IMG/VR virus record: IMGVR_UViG_3300035157_000301
Location: 1 to 25,063 of that record
DNA from: a virus
Length of the DNA stretch: 25,063 bases
Reading direction: 5' to 3' (one strand)
Shown here: piece after piece, positions 1-5,744 of the stretch
Layout of the letters: the number at the start of each line of letters is the position of its first letter
Position numbering within the stretch: the stretch's first letter is position 1
Notes under the pieces: generated by a model
What the model was told of the DNA's origin: nothing
The model's input: only the letters and a program-made list of their open reading frames with translations
Databases searched by the model: none
Translations under genes and position numbers: made by a program

Positions 1-303
1 AAAGATTGCGTACCACAGTAGATATGCAGTAACCACTGTAGATTTACCTGACTGACGTGGTAGCTTTGCTATATTGAATCTATTCTCATGGAATCGATTC
101 ACCATGTCTTCTTGGAAATCGTACAGATCAAACCCAACTATACCCTGATCGAGGTTAACGATCTTGATATAGTTACGAATGAAATAAACAGGATCTTGAC
201 TACACTTTATAAACTCTTGCACCTGATCAGGTGTAAAGTTCGTGTTGACATTAGCCCGTTTGAGATTGGGGTTACCTAGATATATCTCCTGCTTTTCAGC
301 CAT
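1..303 (-). CDS. 17: Large terminase subunit gp17, N-terminal part (3' end outside window)
   Basis: This is the start of the ATPase-nuclease that pumps DNA into the prohead. The frame opens with ATG at 303-301 and runs 101 codons to base 1 without a stop, so the C-terminal ATPase core and nuclease lie outside the window. Seen: residues 57-72 (VGFDLYDFQEDMVNRF) and a Walker A P-loop at residues 82-89 (PRQSGKST), matching the gp17 arrangement in which the P-loop follows a Phe/Gln-rich adenine-binding stretch. The start overlaps the preceding 63-residue gene by 8 nt. In T4 genes 16 and 17 are adjacent; here about 5.4 kb of accessory genes separate them. The identification is secure although only the N-terminus is visible. 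Confidence 0.93.
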   Translation of the reverse strand, partial: MAEKQEIYLGNPNLKRANVNTNFTPDQVQEFIKCSQDPVYFIRNYIKIVNLDQGIVGFDLYDFQEDMVNRFHENRFNIAKLPRQSGKSTVVTAYLLWYAIF

Positions 304-487
304 TGGCTTCTTTGATTGCCTCTACGATAGTCCTTTTCAATTGATTCTGTTTCTTTCTACCGATGCCAACAGAGGCATCTATCTTTACCTTAACCCAGTA
401 AAGACCTATTAATACTAGAGTGAATGGAATGGCATCTGCCCATGAGATTTCATTCCATGCTTCTACGACATTTAATACTCCAAACAT
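296..487 (-). CDS. Small membrane protein, 63 aa, function unknown
   Basis: A 63-residue protein with one hydrophobic segment at about residues 20-36 (AIPFTLVLIGLYWVKVK), followed by a basic, Lys/Arg-rich C-terminal half with no cysteines. This looks like a single-pass inner-membrane protein with a positively charged tail. It starts in a TAATG overlap with the stop of the nuclease-like gene and ends 8 nt inside gp17, so it is coupled to both. No enzymatic motif is seen. The position just before gp17 might suggest a packaging accessory role, but that is only context. The tight junctions on both sides argue that it is a real gene. Confidence 0.75.
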   Translation of the reverse strand: MFGVLNVVEAWNEISWADAIPFTLVLIGLYWVKVKIDASVGIGRKKQNQLKRTIVEAIKEANG

Positions 488-1041
488 TAGTATAATCCTG
501 GTAAATTAGCAGCAGTAGTTGGTGTAATACCATCTCCTACTTCGGGTAATGGGTCACCTACATCAGGGACCAATTCATCAATATCTGGTGGGGGATCTAG
601 TGTGCCTTGCTCATACCTGATGTCTCTAAGAGATTGGAAATCTTTTCTCTTAGTACCACCATCATACTCCCATGCATACCCTTCAGCGATCATTTGTTCA
701 TTAAGTGATAACTCATCATCGCCAACGTATAGCCAACCAAGAAGCCTACCATACTTACCCATGCCACCTTTAAGCTCGGTACGGATAGTAAGTTCGTGCT
801 CTCCACTAATTGTATCCTCCAGTGTTCCTTTCATCCAGTTAGTAGCATCTATCCCTAGTGCTTTCTCTTCTAGATCTTTAGTACGTTTTTCAGGAGTATC
901 AATACCAGCAATACGCACACGTTCATGCTTATAGATATCAAATCCTAAATCAATTACTACGTCAATGGTATCTCCATCAACTACTTTTACTATCTCCGTC
1001 ACTCGGAAGTTGTAGCAACTCTTCCTCGACGGTGGTGTCAT
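487..1041 (-). CDS. Staphylococcal-nuclease-like (thermonuclease family) protein
   Basis: A probable Ca-dependent phosphodiesterase of the SNase/TNase family acting on DNA or RNA. Seen, counted from the ATG at 1041: the calcium-site and core motif VVDGDTIDV at about residues 20-28, VRIAGIDTPE at about 42-51 (equivalents of Arg35, Asp40/Thr41 and Glu43 of staphylococcal nuclease), GRLLGW at about 98-103 (equivalent of Arg87), and the conserved LNEQMIAEGYAWEY block at about 113-126. All expected catalytic residues are present. A Pro/Asp-rich tail of about 35 residues follows the domain. No signal peptide is seen, so it should act inside the cell. The frame stays open up to a GTG at 1119, but that extension lies over another gene; ATGs at 1068, 1050 and 1041 are possible and 1041 is nearest the domain. 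Confidence 0.85.
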   Translation of the reverse strand: MTPPSRKSCYNFRVTEIVKVVDGDTIDVVIDLGFDIYKHERVRIAGIDTPEKRTKDLEEKALGIDATNWMKGTLEDTISGEHELTIRTELKGGMGKYGRLLGWLYVGDDELSLNEQMIAEGYAWEYDGGTKRKDFQSLRDIRYEQGTLDPPPDIDELVPDVGDPLPEVGDGITPTTAANLPGLY

Positions 1042-1153
1042 CTTTCCCATTGGGGTACCATTCGTCATACTTAAATATGTATACGAGTGCGACACCCACC
1101 AGTAATATAAGGATGCCACACATAATATTAACAGACCAGACTACTTCAGACAT
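977..1153 (-). CDS. Small one-pass membrane protein, 58 aa, overlapping the nuclease gene
   Basis: A short reading frame from ATG at 1153-1151 to TGA at 977-979. It encodes 58 residues with a hydrophobic helix at about residues 10-27 (IMCGILILLVGVALVYIF), then an acidic hydrophilic tail rich in Asp and Glu. It overlaps the last 13 nt of pcyA, and its 3' part overlaps the start of the SNase-like gene in another frame. Favouring a real gene: the clean helix-plus-acidic-tail composition, and the fact that the nuclease frame upstream of 1041 carries no recognisable domain. Against: I see no Shine-Dalgarno sequence. Function unknown. Confidence 0.55.
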   Translation of the reverse strand: MSEVVWSVNIMCGILILLVGVALVYIFKYDEWYPNGKDDTTVEEELLQLPSDGDSKSS

Positions 1154-1827
1154 GGTGGGTCAAACAAGACTTCATTCATATACTTATCTGTCCATTCTTT
1201 ATCGAACCATTTCTCTAGTATACCACGTGTCTTATCATTCTTCTTCTGACTTTCACAGTACCATATCTGATCATCAAGTCTCCTCATAGTATTAACCCAG
1301 AAGGTATCTCTAGTAGCAATCTCAACGTAATGACGGAAGATACCAAGATAATGCATAACAATACAATAGAAGTTTGCCTTATCAATCTCCTCAGTCAAAC
1401 GTGTAAACTTACAATAAGGTGAGAAGATCTCATCACCCCACAATGGCAATGGTCTCCTACCACTAAAATTAAAATTATTAGATACTTCCCTTATCTCTCT
1501 ATAAAATTCTTGATCTGCATTATGTACAGGTGATACATCAACTATAGCAGCAGTAACTACCTTACCATTTGATACAATATCACACCCGAATATAGGTAGA
1601 TTATAATGAGGATCAGGAAACATGACACAATGTAGTATCTTTATCCCACCTATCTCTGCTTCCTCTATATGAATCTTCCTCAGAGCAGGAGACTTGTACA
1701 TTGTATTACGAATGACTAGATCATCCTTCTCAACTATAGAGTGAGGACTCTCTAATGGTTCAACATCAGGTATCCTCTCAATGATATCCTCTATCAGTGA
1801 TCTAATATCATATACTAAGTCACGCAT
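1141..1827 (-). CDS. pcyA: Phycocyanobilin:ferredoxin oxidoreductase (PcyA)
   Basis: A ferredoxin-dependent bilin reductase of 228 residues that reduces biliverdin IXalpha by four electrons to phycocyanobilin. Seen: the PcyA signature RKIHIE at residues 50-55, KILHCVMFPDP at 63-73, LPIFGCDIV at 77-85, and near the C-terminus QKKNDKTRGILEKWF followed by YMNEVLFD, all very close to cyanobacterial PcyA. By recalled alignment, E55, H66 and D83 correspond to Synechocystis Glu76, His88 and Asp105; Glu76 is the residue needed to reduce the D-ring vinyl group, so true PcyA activity is expected. It is about 20 residues shorter at the N-terminus than host enzymes. The start lies inside the last 8 nt of pebS, implying translational coupling. 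Electrons would come from ferredoxin, encoded two genes upstream. Confidence 0.95.
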   Translation of the reverse strand: MRDLVYDIRSLIEDIIERIPDVEPLESPHSIVEKDDLVIRNTMYKSPALRKIHIEEAEIGGIKILHCVMFPDPHYNLPIFGCDIVSNGKVVTAAIVDVSPVHNADQEFYREIREVSNNFNFSGRRPLPLWGDEIFSPYCKFTRLTEEIDKANFYCIVMHYLGIFRHYVEIATRDTFWVNTMRRLDDQIWYCESQKKNDKTRGILEKWFDKEWTDKYMNEVLFDPPCLK

Positions 1828-2461
1828 AACTAAAAAAGAATTCCCTGATTATTTTCTCCGACTCTTCTTTGCCGAAGGCACTACCCAGATACCCTGAGAT
1901 AGGATCTAACTTAATCATATACTTATCAAAGTCATGATAGAAGTTACCATCTTCTCCAGTAGGTTTCCCTTCATCTATTAGATGTTTATACCACAGTAAA
2001 TATGTCTTAAACATTGGTAGATAATCATCTACCTCTGATGCCTTACAGTATCTAACGTAAATATTTTTTGAGAAATGATTACCCTTCTCAAAGAATCTAT
2101 AATCTTTCTCTGCATACGGTAGACTGTCTACCTCATACAAATAATTCTCTGTTGGATGTTGGAAATCAAATACTATTATAACTTTCTTCTCACTAAATCC
2201 CATCAAGTCCATACCAAAGCAAGGGATTATCTCCTCCCCTACCTGTGGAGTCTTGGGATATATGATATTGTTATGAATATTAAGTTGCTTACCATCCCAT
2301 ATATCTACATGCCTAGACTTGAGGAAGTACTTACCACTGTATAAATCAGCAGTTAACTTAACCCCTTTTTTATTTTCCCATGTTGCATGATTAAATTCAA
2401 ATTTCAGGTCAGGGAACACGTCAAAAACTGCTTCCCTGTAACCTGACCATAAGTCGGTCAT
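1820..2461 (-). CDS. pebS: Phycoerythrobilin synthase (PebS)
   Basis: A phage-type ferredoxin-dependent bilin reductase of 213 residues. PebS makes phycoerythrobilin from biliverdin in two consecutive two-electron steps, work that host cells divide between PebA and PebB. Seen: [12 protein letters not shown] at residues 78-89, [12 protein letters not shown] at 92-103, [20 protein letters not shown] at 121-140, and [12 protein letters not shown] at 176-187. D85 and D186 match the two essential aspartates of P-SSM2 PebS (Asp105 and Asp206, by recalled alignment). The resemblance to phage PebS is much closer than to host PebA or PebB, but the assignment to PebS rather than a PebA-like enzyme rests on that similarity. 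The start overlaps the petF stop as ATGA, and the gene ends inside the pcyA start. The N-terminus is about 20 residues shorter than in P-SSM2. Confidence 0.92.
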   Translation of the reverse strand: MTDLWSGYREAVFDVFPDLKFEFNHATWENKKGVKLTADLYSGKYFLKSRHVDIWDGKQLNIHNNIIYPKTPQVGEEIIPCFGMDLMGFSEKKVIIVFDFQHPTENYLYEVDSLPYAEKDYRFFEKGNHFSKNIYVRYCKASEVDDYLPMFKTYLLWYKHLIDEGKPTGEDGNFYHDFDKYMIKLDPISGYLGSAFGKEESEKIIREFFFSYA

Positions 2462-2745
2462 AAATTTTCTTCTTGCTCTGTTAGAAGTACCAAATCAGAT
2501 GTTGGTTTCCCAACACATGTTAGCACAAAACCTGCTTCAAGTTGATCATCATCTAAAAAGAATTGGTCTTCTTGATCCACAGTACCTTCTTCAATCTTCA
2601 TTGCACATGAAGAGCATGCACCAGCACGACAGGAATAGTTATGGTCTAAACCCGCTTCCTCCAGTGCATCTAAGATAGTTGTATCTTCATCACACTCAAA
2701 GGTATTAACTTCCCCATCAGGTGACTTAAGTGTTATGGTAGCCAT
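2458..2745 (-). CDS. petF: Plant-type 2Fe-2S ferredoxin
   Basis: A 95-residue soluble [2Fe-2S] ferredoxin. The cluster ligands are Cys39, Cys44, Cys47 and Cys77 in the pattern C-X4-C-X2-C-X29-C ([15 protein letters not shown], later VLTCVG), exactly as in photosynthetic ferredoxins. Length and acidity (many Asp and Glu around residues 51-70) are also typical. It would take electrons from photosystem I and pass them to the bilin reductases encoded directly downstream; its stop overlaps the pebS start by four bases (ATGA), which supports that pairing. It follows petE after 24 nt, and that gap holds the late-promoter-like AATAAATA. No Shine-Dalgarno sequence is visible before the ATG, which sits in AT-rich sequence. 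Confidence 0.95.
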   Translation of the reverse strand: MATITLKSPDGEVNTFECDEDTTILDALEEAGLDHNYSCRAGACSSCAMKIEEGTVDQEDQFFLDDDQLEAGFVLTCVGKPTSDLVLLTEQEENL

Positions 2746-2766
2746 TTATAATATACAAGGCAATGT

Positions 2767-2774
2767 TATTTATT
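2767..2774 (-). promoter_or_regulatory. Late-promoter-like AATAAATA before petF
   Basis: A seven-of-eight match on the minus strand that includes the petE stop codon; 21 nt separate it from the petF ATG. A second near match, TATAAATG, overlaps the petF start codon itself and is too close to serve that gene. It would allow petF-pebS-pcyA to be transcribed separately from petE. Confidence 0.4.
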
Positions 2775-3129
2775 CTACATGAATAACGCCTTTCATGCCA
2801 GCCCCTGCATGAGGTGCACATGAGAAATTATAATCTCCTGCATCTGCAAAAGTAATTTCCTGTGTCTCACCTGGACTAAACATTAATGACTCCCTTGATA
2901 GATCTGCTCTACCATCAACAATGATGTTGTGAGGGGGTAAGGCATTATTGATGAATGTAACTGTATCTCCAGCAGAAATAGTCACTTCACTTGGTTCAAA
3001 GACTAGGTTACCTTCGTAACCCATCTGTATATCAACAGCGTATGCTTTCGCTGCTAGTGTCATTGATAAAAACAATGACGTTAACATAATAGTTAATCTG
3101 GACATCCACCACATAATTTCGTGTTTCAT
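2770..3129 (-). CDS. petE: Plastocyanin (blue copper protein)
   Basis: A lumenal copper protein that carries electrons from cytochrome b6f (or cyanophage-modified donors) to photosystem I. Numbered from the ATG at 3129: a signal peptide with a hydrophobic core at about residues 11-27 ending AAKAYA (likely cleavage after residue 31), then a compact cupredoxin domain. The copper ligands are visible: His67 (PPHNIIV), Cys104, His107 and Met112 ([13 protein letters not shown]), with the usual C-X2-H-X4-M spacing. The mature part is about 88 residues, slightly shorter than the usual 97 or more. The start at 3129 is preferred because it forms an ATGA overlap with the upstream 55-residue gene; 3105 (MSRLTIM) is an alternative, and an upstream non-ATG start at 3150 is unlikely. 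Confidence 0.93.
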   Translation of the reverse strand: MKHEIMWWMSRLTIMLTSLFLSMTLAAKAYAVDIQMGYEGNLVFEPSEVTISAGDTVTFINNALPPHNIIVDGRADLSRESLMFSPGETQEITFADAGDYNFSCAPHAGAGMKGVIHVE

Positions 3130-3293
3130 AATTCGATACCCATCGTGCAATAGTCAATAAAATGAGGATGCTCCCTTAGTCCAGGGACATCCTCTTTTGA
3201 ATTCTGTATTGCTTCGTAGGCATCTTGGGCGTACTCACATATTTCATGATGTTCTCGGTTTGAATCGTGGTAACCAACCGTGTAGTGGGACAT
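3126..3293 (-). CDS. Small protein, 55 aa, function unknown
   Basis: Begins [20 protein letters not shown] and ends just inside petE by an ATGA overlap. It is soluble, rich in His and acidic residues ([23 protein letters not shown]), with two cysteines and several histidines that could bind a metal, although no standard motif fits. The frame is open upstream to 3392, but that extension is a run of Arg and Lys made by reading the neighbouring 3334-3474 gene out of frame, so the ATG at 3293 is chosen. A late-promoter-like AATAAATA lies 37 nt upstream of the start. Small proteins of this type occur in other cyanomyoviruses as far as I recall; no function is known to me. Confidence 0.72.
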   Translation of the reverse strand: MSHYTVGYHDSNREHHEICEYAQDAYEAIQNSKEDVPGLREHPHFIDYCTMGIEL

Positions 3294-3330
3294 GATAGTT
3301 TCAACTCCACTAAGTCTCAAATGACGTAAG

Positions 3331-3338
3331 TATTTATT
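3331..3338 (-). promoter_or_regulatory. Late-promoter-like AATAAATA before the 55-aa gene and petE
   Basis: A seven-of-eight match on the minus strand overlapping the stop of the lysine-rich small gene; 37 nt lie between it and the ATG at 3293. It could start a transcript for the 55-residue protein and the coupled petE. Confidence 0.4.
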
Positions 3339-3474
3339 CCTGTTTCTTCTTCTTTTCGATTCTTTTTGTCTCTTTCCTAACCTGCTTGGCATAGTATACT
3401 TCCTGCGGTGTATACCAATCAGGATGTTCCTTTGCTCTCTTTAATAATAACTTAGCCGCCTTCTTATTCTTCAA
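3334..3474 (-). CDS. Lysine-rich small protein with a non-ATG start
   Basis: A stop-free frame between the TAA at 3336-3334 and an upstream stop at 3510-3508 with no ATG. It reads convincingly as protein: KNKKAAKLLLKRAKEHP, then WYTPQEVYYAKQVRKET, then a basic tail ending KKKKQE. It contains no ATG or GTG; the only common start is TTG at 3474-3472, which overlaps the TGA of the preceding 78-residue gene as TTGA, copying the ATGA coupling used elsewhere in this cassette. That gives 46 residues. Alternatives are initiation at ATC (3492) or a +1/-1 shift from the upstream gene. An exact TATAAATA lies about 34 nt upstream. Function unknown; basic and probably helical. Confidence 0.55.
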   Translation of the reverse strand: MKNKKAAKLLLKRAKEHPDWYTPQEVYYAKQVRKETKRIEKKKKQE

Positions 3475-3707
3475 CCGTTGATATTCTGCGATGGTGCTCT
3501 GAAGTACTTATTTATAACCTCAACCTGATCATGATACCTTGCTATCTTATCTAACTCAACTCCAATTGCTTCTGTTATATCAGAGTGCTCTCCGATACCT
3601 ACAGGATTCTCAAGATAAACATTAACGTTCACCTTATGCTTCTCAATCTCACCCTGAGCATGTGCTAGGACTGCTCTGATTAATTGTTCTCTCATGTGTA
3701 GTGCCAT
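3471..3707 (-). CDS. Conserved-looking cyanophage protein, 78 aa, function unknown
   Basis: A small soluble protein, MALHMREQLIRAVLAHAQ and onward, with a mostly helical, amphipathic composition (EIEKHKVNVNVYLENP; LDKIARYHDQVEVINKYF) and a Gly/His-rich loop VGIGEHSDITEAI in the middle. No catalytic motif or membrane segment is recognisable. The ATG at 3707 follows the upstream gene's stop by 2 nt; a second ATG at 3695 is possible. Its 3' end contains an exact late-promoter sequence in coding DNA and a TTGA overlap with the next frame. I recall similar proteins in other T4-like cyanophages, always without an assigned role. Confidence 0.72.
   Translation of the reverse strand: MALHMREQLIRAVLAHAQGEIEKHKVNVNVYLENPVGIGEHSDITEAIGVELDKIARYHDQVEVINKYFRAPSQNING
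3509..3516 (-). promoter_or_regulatory. Late promoter, exact TATAAATA, inside a coding region
   Basis: An exact match on the minus strand inside the last codons of the 78-residue gene (GTTATAAATAAG, encoding VINK). It is 34 nt upstream of the TTG at 3474 and would give transcripts covering the small genes, petE, petF, pebS and pcyA. A chance match in AT-rich DNA is possible. Confidence 0.5.
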
Positions 3708-3709
3708 TA

Positions 3710-3847
3710 CTATTCTTTGGTTAATTTAGGGTTCTTAGGACAGAGGGCTTCATGCTTCTCAATATAATCGTACGGACGCTTATGTCCTTGTGGTGCTTTA
3801 AGTCCACAATAGATGCATACAGTACGTGTGAATCCTGGGCTAGCCAT
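3710..3847 (-). CDS. Small zinc-finger-like protein, 45 aa
   Basis: A 45-residue protein beginning MASPGFTRTVCIYCGLKAP. It has a CxxC knuckle (CIYC) followed by HKRPYDYIEKHEALC, giving a C-X2-C ... H-X4-C arrangement of possible zinc ligands. A basic patch (KAPQGHKRP) suggests a nucleic-acid or protein contact. The ATG at 3847 overlaps the end of the 448-residue gene by 8 nt and is preferred over a longer frame to 3916 that would lie entirely inside that gene. Zinc binding is inferred from cysteine and histidine spacing only. Confidence 0.65.
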   Translation of the reverse strand: MASPGFTRTVCIYCGLKAPQGHKRPYDYIEKHEALCPKNPKLTKE

Positions 3848-5186
3848 AATGATAACTCGGTTTGTTAGTTTTCTTGGATAGCTTCTTATCTCTGACCTTA
3901 GTGCCAGAGGTTTCACCGTATCCCTTTGGATGTTTACCAGGTTTACTCTTACCTAGACTCTCAGAAGGTTTTGGCTTCTTAGATTGGGTGTCATGTAAAC
4001 GTGCTGGCTTATCCTTATCTTTAGTTATAACACTTTCTTGTCCATGTTTACGACCTAATCGTCGCATAACTTTACCAAATCTTCTTTTACTCATGCCTTT
4101 AGCAGGAGATGTTTGGTATGAGACTTCACGTCCAGTGCCTTCCTTACCGTCATTACTCTTATATTTGTACTCACCTACTCCTTTCTTATATCCTATTCCT
4201 TTCTTCTTGAGGTCTTTTTCGAGCCCCTTGCGGGACTCTTTATTCTTTTTTGCGTCTGTACCCCTGTCTGCACTAATGTTTCCAGTTTGTTGAGTCTTTG
4301 ATTTAGACAACATTCGAGTCGTAGGGTTTCCCTCTGCTATGAATGTTTTAAATGACATCAAAGGAGTCACAGACTCATCCTTAACATGGTCTGCCTTCTT
4401 ATATAAAGGTTTGCCTGTCTTGGCATTCTTCTTACCTGACTTGTATCCTTGCCATGCAGGTGTGTTACCTTTCTTGTCAGCATTGGTAACAGTATACTCT
4501 TCTTTTGCTTCTTCCTTACGCTTTGATGCAGCAGCAGCATAGAATTTAGATGCTTGCTTAACTCGCTTCTTAGCACCTTCTCTATCGCCAGCAACTGCTT
4601 TCTTTCCACGATCAACATCAGCAGCCTTAGATGCTTTCTGAAGTGTATCAGAGGATAGCTCGTGAAGAACCTCTTCTTTTTTAGTACTCATAATAGCTCC
4701 CTTGCCATGTTTTGCTTCAATTTTTTTCTTGACGATATCAAGTGCTGTAGCACCCTTACCATACTTTTTCTCTGCCTCTTTCTGATAGACAGTTTTACCT
4801 TTAGGTTGTTTACCACTAGACCTACTAGGGGTTGACTTACGGTCAGAACCATCGTGTCCGATACCATACTTTACGAGACGATCATCTCGCATCCTATCGT
4901 AACCTTCTTCTCCAATGTTTACTGATTCAGTCTCAACGTATTGTGACTTATCACCTTTGATCTTTTTATCTCCACGGTTGGATCTATGGAGTGCTCTCCT
5001 TAGTTTACCATGACCAGCAACGTTATGACTGACACCAAACTTACGAACATTTCTGTCCTTCTCTTTGGTCTCAGGAGACTTACCTGAGTCTACCTTTGCC
5101 TCATCGATGATATGCTTGTTATGTTGTTTAGTTGTATGTTCCATTGATCCACATTTACCACAACATTTTTCCTTGCCGTGTGCCAC
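3840..5186 (-). CDS. Very lysine-rich protein, 448 aa, probable virion or DNA-associated protein
   Basis: A strongly basic, low-complexity protein. Seen: an N-terminal cysteine cluster (EKCCGKCGSMEH) that could hold a metal; a segment around residues 85-170 with KYGIGHDGSDRK and KKYGKGATALDIVKKKIE; a helical segment LSSDTLQKASKAADVDRGKK followed by ASKFYAAAASKRKEE; a mid-protein SFKTFIAE; and a more ordered C-terminal part with MSKRRFGKVMRRLGRKHGQ. Much is probably disordered. It starts with GTG, supported by a GGAGG Shine-Dalgarno sequence six bases upstream that spans the end of the previous gene. The middle helices resemble segments I recall in several cyanophage virion proteins, but I do not recognise the whole. 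Charge suggests DNA binding, for example an internal head protein; this is inference. Confidence 0.7.
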   Translation of the reverse strand: MAHGKEKCCGKCGSMEHTTKQHNKHIIDEAKVDSGKSPETKEKDRNVRKFGVSHNVAGHGKLRRALHRSNRGDKKIKGDKSQYVETESVNIGEEGYDRMRDDRLVKYGIGHDGSDRKSTPSRSSGKQPKGKTVYQKEAEKKYGKGATALDIVKKKIEAKHGKGAIMSTKKEEVLHELSSDTLQKASKAADVDRGKKAVAGDREGAKKRVKQASKFYAAAASKRKEEAKEEYTVTNADKKGNTPAWQGYKSGKKNAKTGKPLYKKADHVKDESVTPLMSFKTFIAEGNPTTRMLSKSKTQQTGNISADRGTDAKKNKESRKGLEKDLKKKGIGYKKGVGEYKYKSNDGKEGTGREVSYQTSPAKGMSKRRFGKVMRRLGRKHGQESVITKDKDKPARLHDTQSKKPKPSESLGKSKPGKHPKGYGETSGTKVRDKKLSKKTNKPSYHYG

Positions 5187-5188
5187 GT

Positions 5189-5722
5189 TTAGCCTCCAAC
5201 AACTTGGACTTGCTCCACAATAACATCAGCACTACCAGCAGTTAGTTTAACTGCACGTTGTACTACAGGTCTTGTACCTGCTTCAACCTTAGCGGTTGCT
5301 AATGCATAATCAGCTGATGCACCAGATGCATCAATATCAGTAGTAATAGTAGAGTCAGTAATAGATGCGACTAGCTTGCCACTACCAGCAGCAGAGACAA
5401 ACGCTGCAACGAATGCAGTGTCACCACCATTAGCAGTAGAAATATAATCTTGAGCCGCAAAGTTATGCCTTTGTCCAGCACCACCAGTAATGGTGAGTAC
5501 CGTAGGATTGGCATCCGTTGCTGCCTCTATTGTAGCTGACTTAGGTTTACCGACTGAGATTAACTCAGGGACTCCTGCTGCCAAAGTAATGGCAGGACCA
5601 GCATCAACTTGTATAGATGACGCTGAAGTTGCTAGGACACGCACTACTCCAGACTTAACTGTTATGTATGCGGTTCCAGAACCACTTACTGTTTGCGTAT
5701 CTAATACGTTTAATACCGACAT
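5189..5722 (-). CDS. Ala/Thr/Val-rich probable virion protein, 177 aa
   Basis: Composed almost wholly of alternating small and beta-branched residues (GTAYITVKSGVVRVLATSAS; GPAITLAAGVPELISVGKPK), with no cysteine, tryptophan or methionine after the start. This is typical of a beta-sandwich surface or decoration protein. It starts 23 nt downstream of a GATAAATA late-promoter-like sequence and precedes the GTG-started lysine-rich gene by 2 nt, its last codons supplying that gene's Shine-Dalgarno. I recall comparable proteins in cyanomyovirus virions, but the exact role (head decoration, collar or other) cannot be read from sequence. Confidence 0.7.
   Translation of the reverse strand: MSVLNVLDTQTVSGSGTAYITVKSGVVRVLATSASSIQVDAGPAITLAAGVPELISVGKPKSATIEAATDANPTVLTITGGAGQRHNFAAQDYISTANGGDTAFVAAFVSAAGSGKLVASITDSTITTDIDASGASADYALATAKVEAGTRPVVQRAVKLTAGSADVIVEQVQVVGG
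5193..5197 (-). promoter_or_regulatory. GGAGG ribosome binding site that fixes a GTG start
   Basis: The minus strand carries GGAGG six bases before the GTG at 5186-5184. The same bases form the last codons of the 177-residue gene (GGAGGC then TAA). It is the main reason for accepting GTG as the start of the lysine-rich gene and implies that its translation is coupled to the gene before it. Confidence 0.75.
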
Positions 5723-5744
5723 GACTTAATACTTTCCTACTATG

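Noticed and set aside
88-279. Plus-strand 63-residue reading frame near the window start
   Set aside because: It is antisense to the gp17 N-terminus, whose P-loop and start are clear; the plus-strand protein has no family features.
1820-2461. PebA or PebB (two-electron enzyme) in place of PebS
   Set aside because: The [13 protein letters not shown] and [11 protein letters not shown] blocks and both aspartates match phage PebS as recalled, and no partner PebA/PebB gene is adjacent; a tree would be decisive.
3294-3392. N-terminal extension of the 55-residue protein to 3392
   Set aside because: The extension is an Arg/Lys-rich shadow of the lysine-rich gene in another frame; the ATG at 3293 has better composition and spacing.
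5723-5744. Possible hairpin terminator between gp16 and the 177-residue gene
   Set aside because: The gap is only 22 nt, AT-rich, and shows no GC-rich stem followed by a T run on the minus strand; a late-promoter-like motif explains it better.
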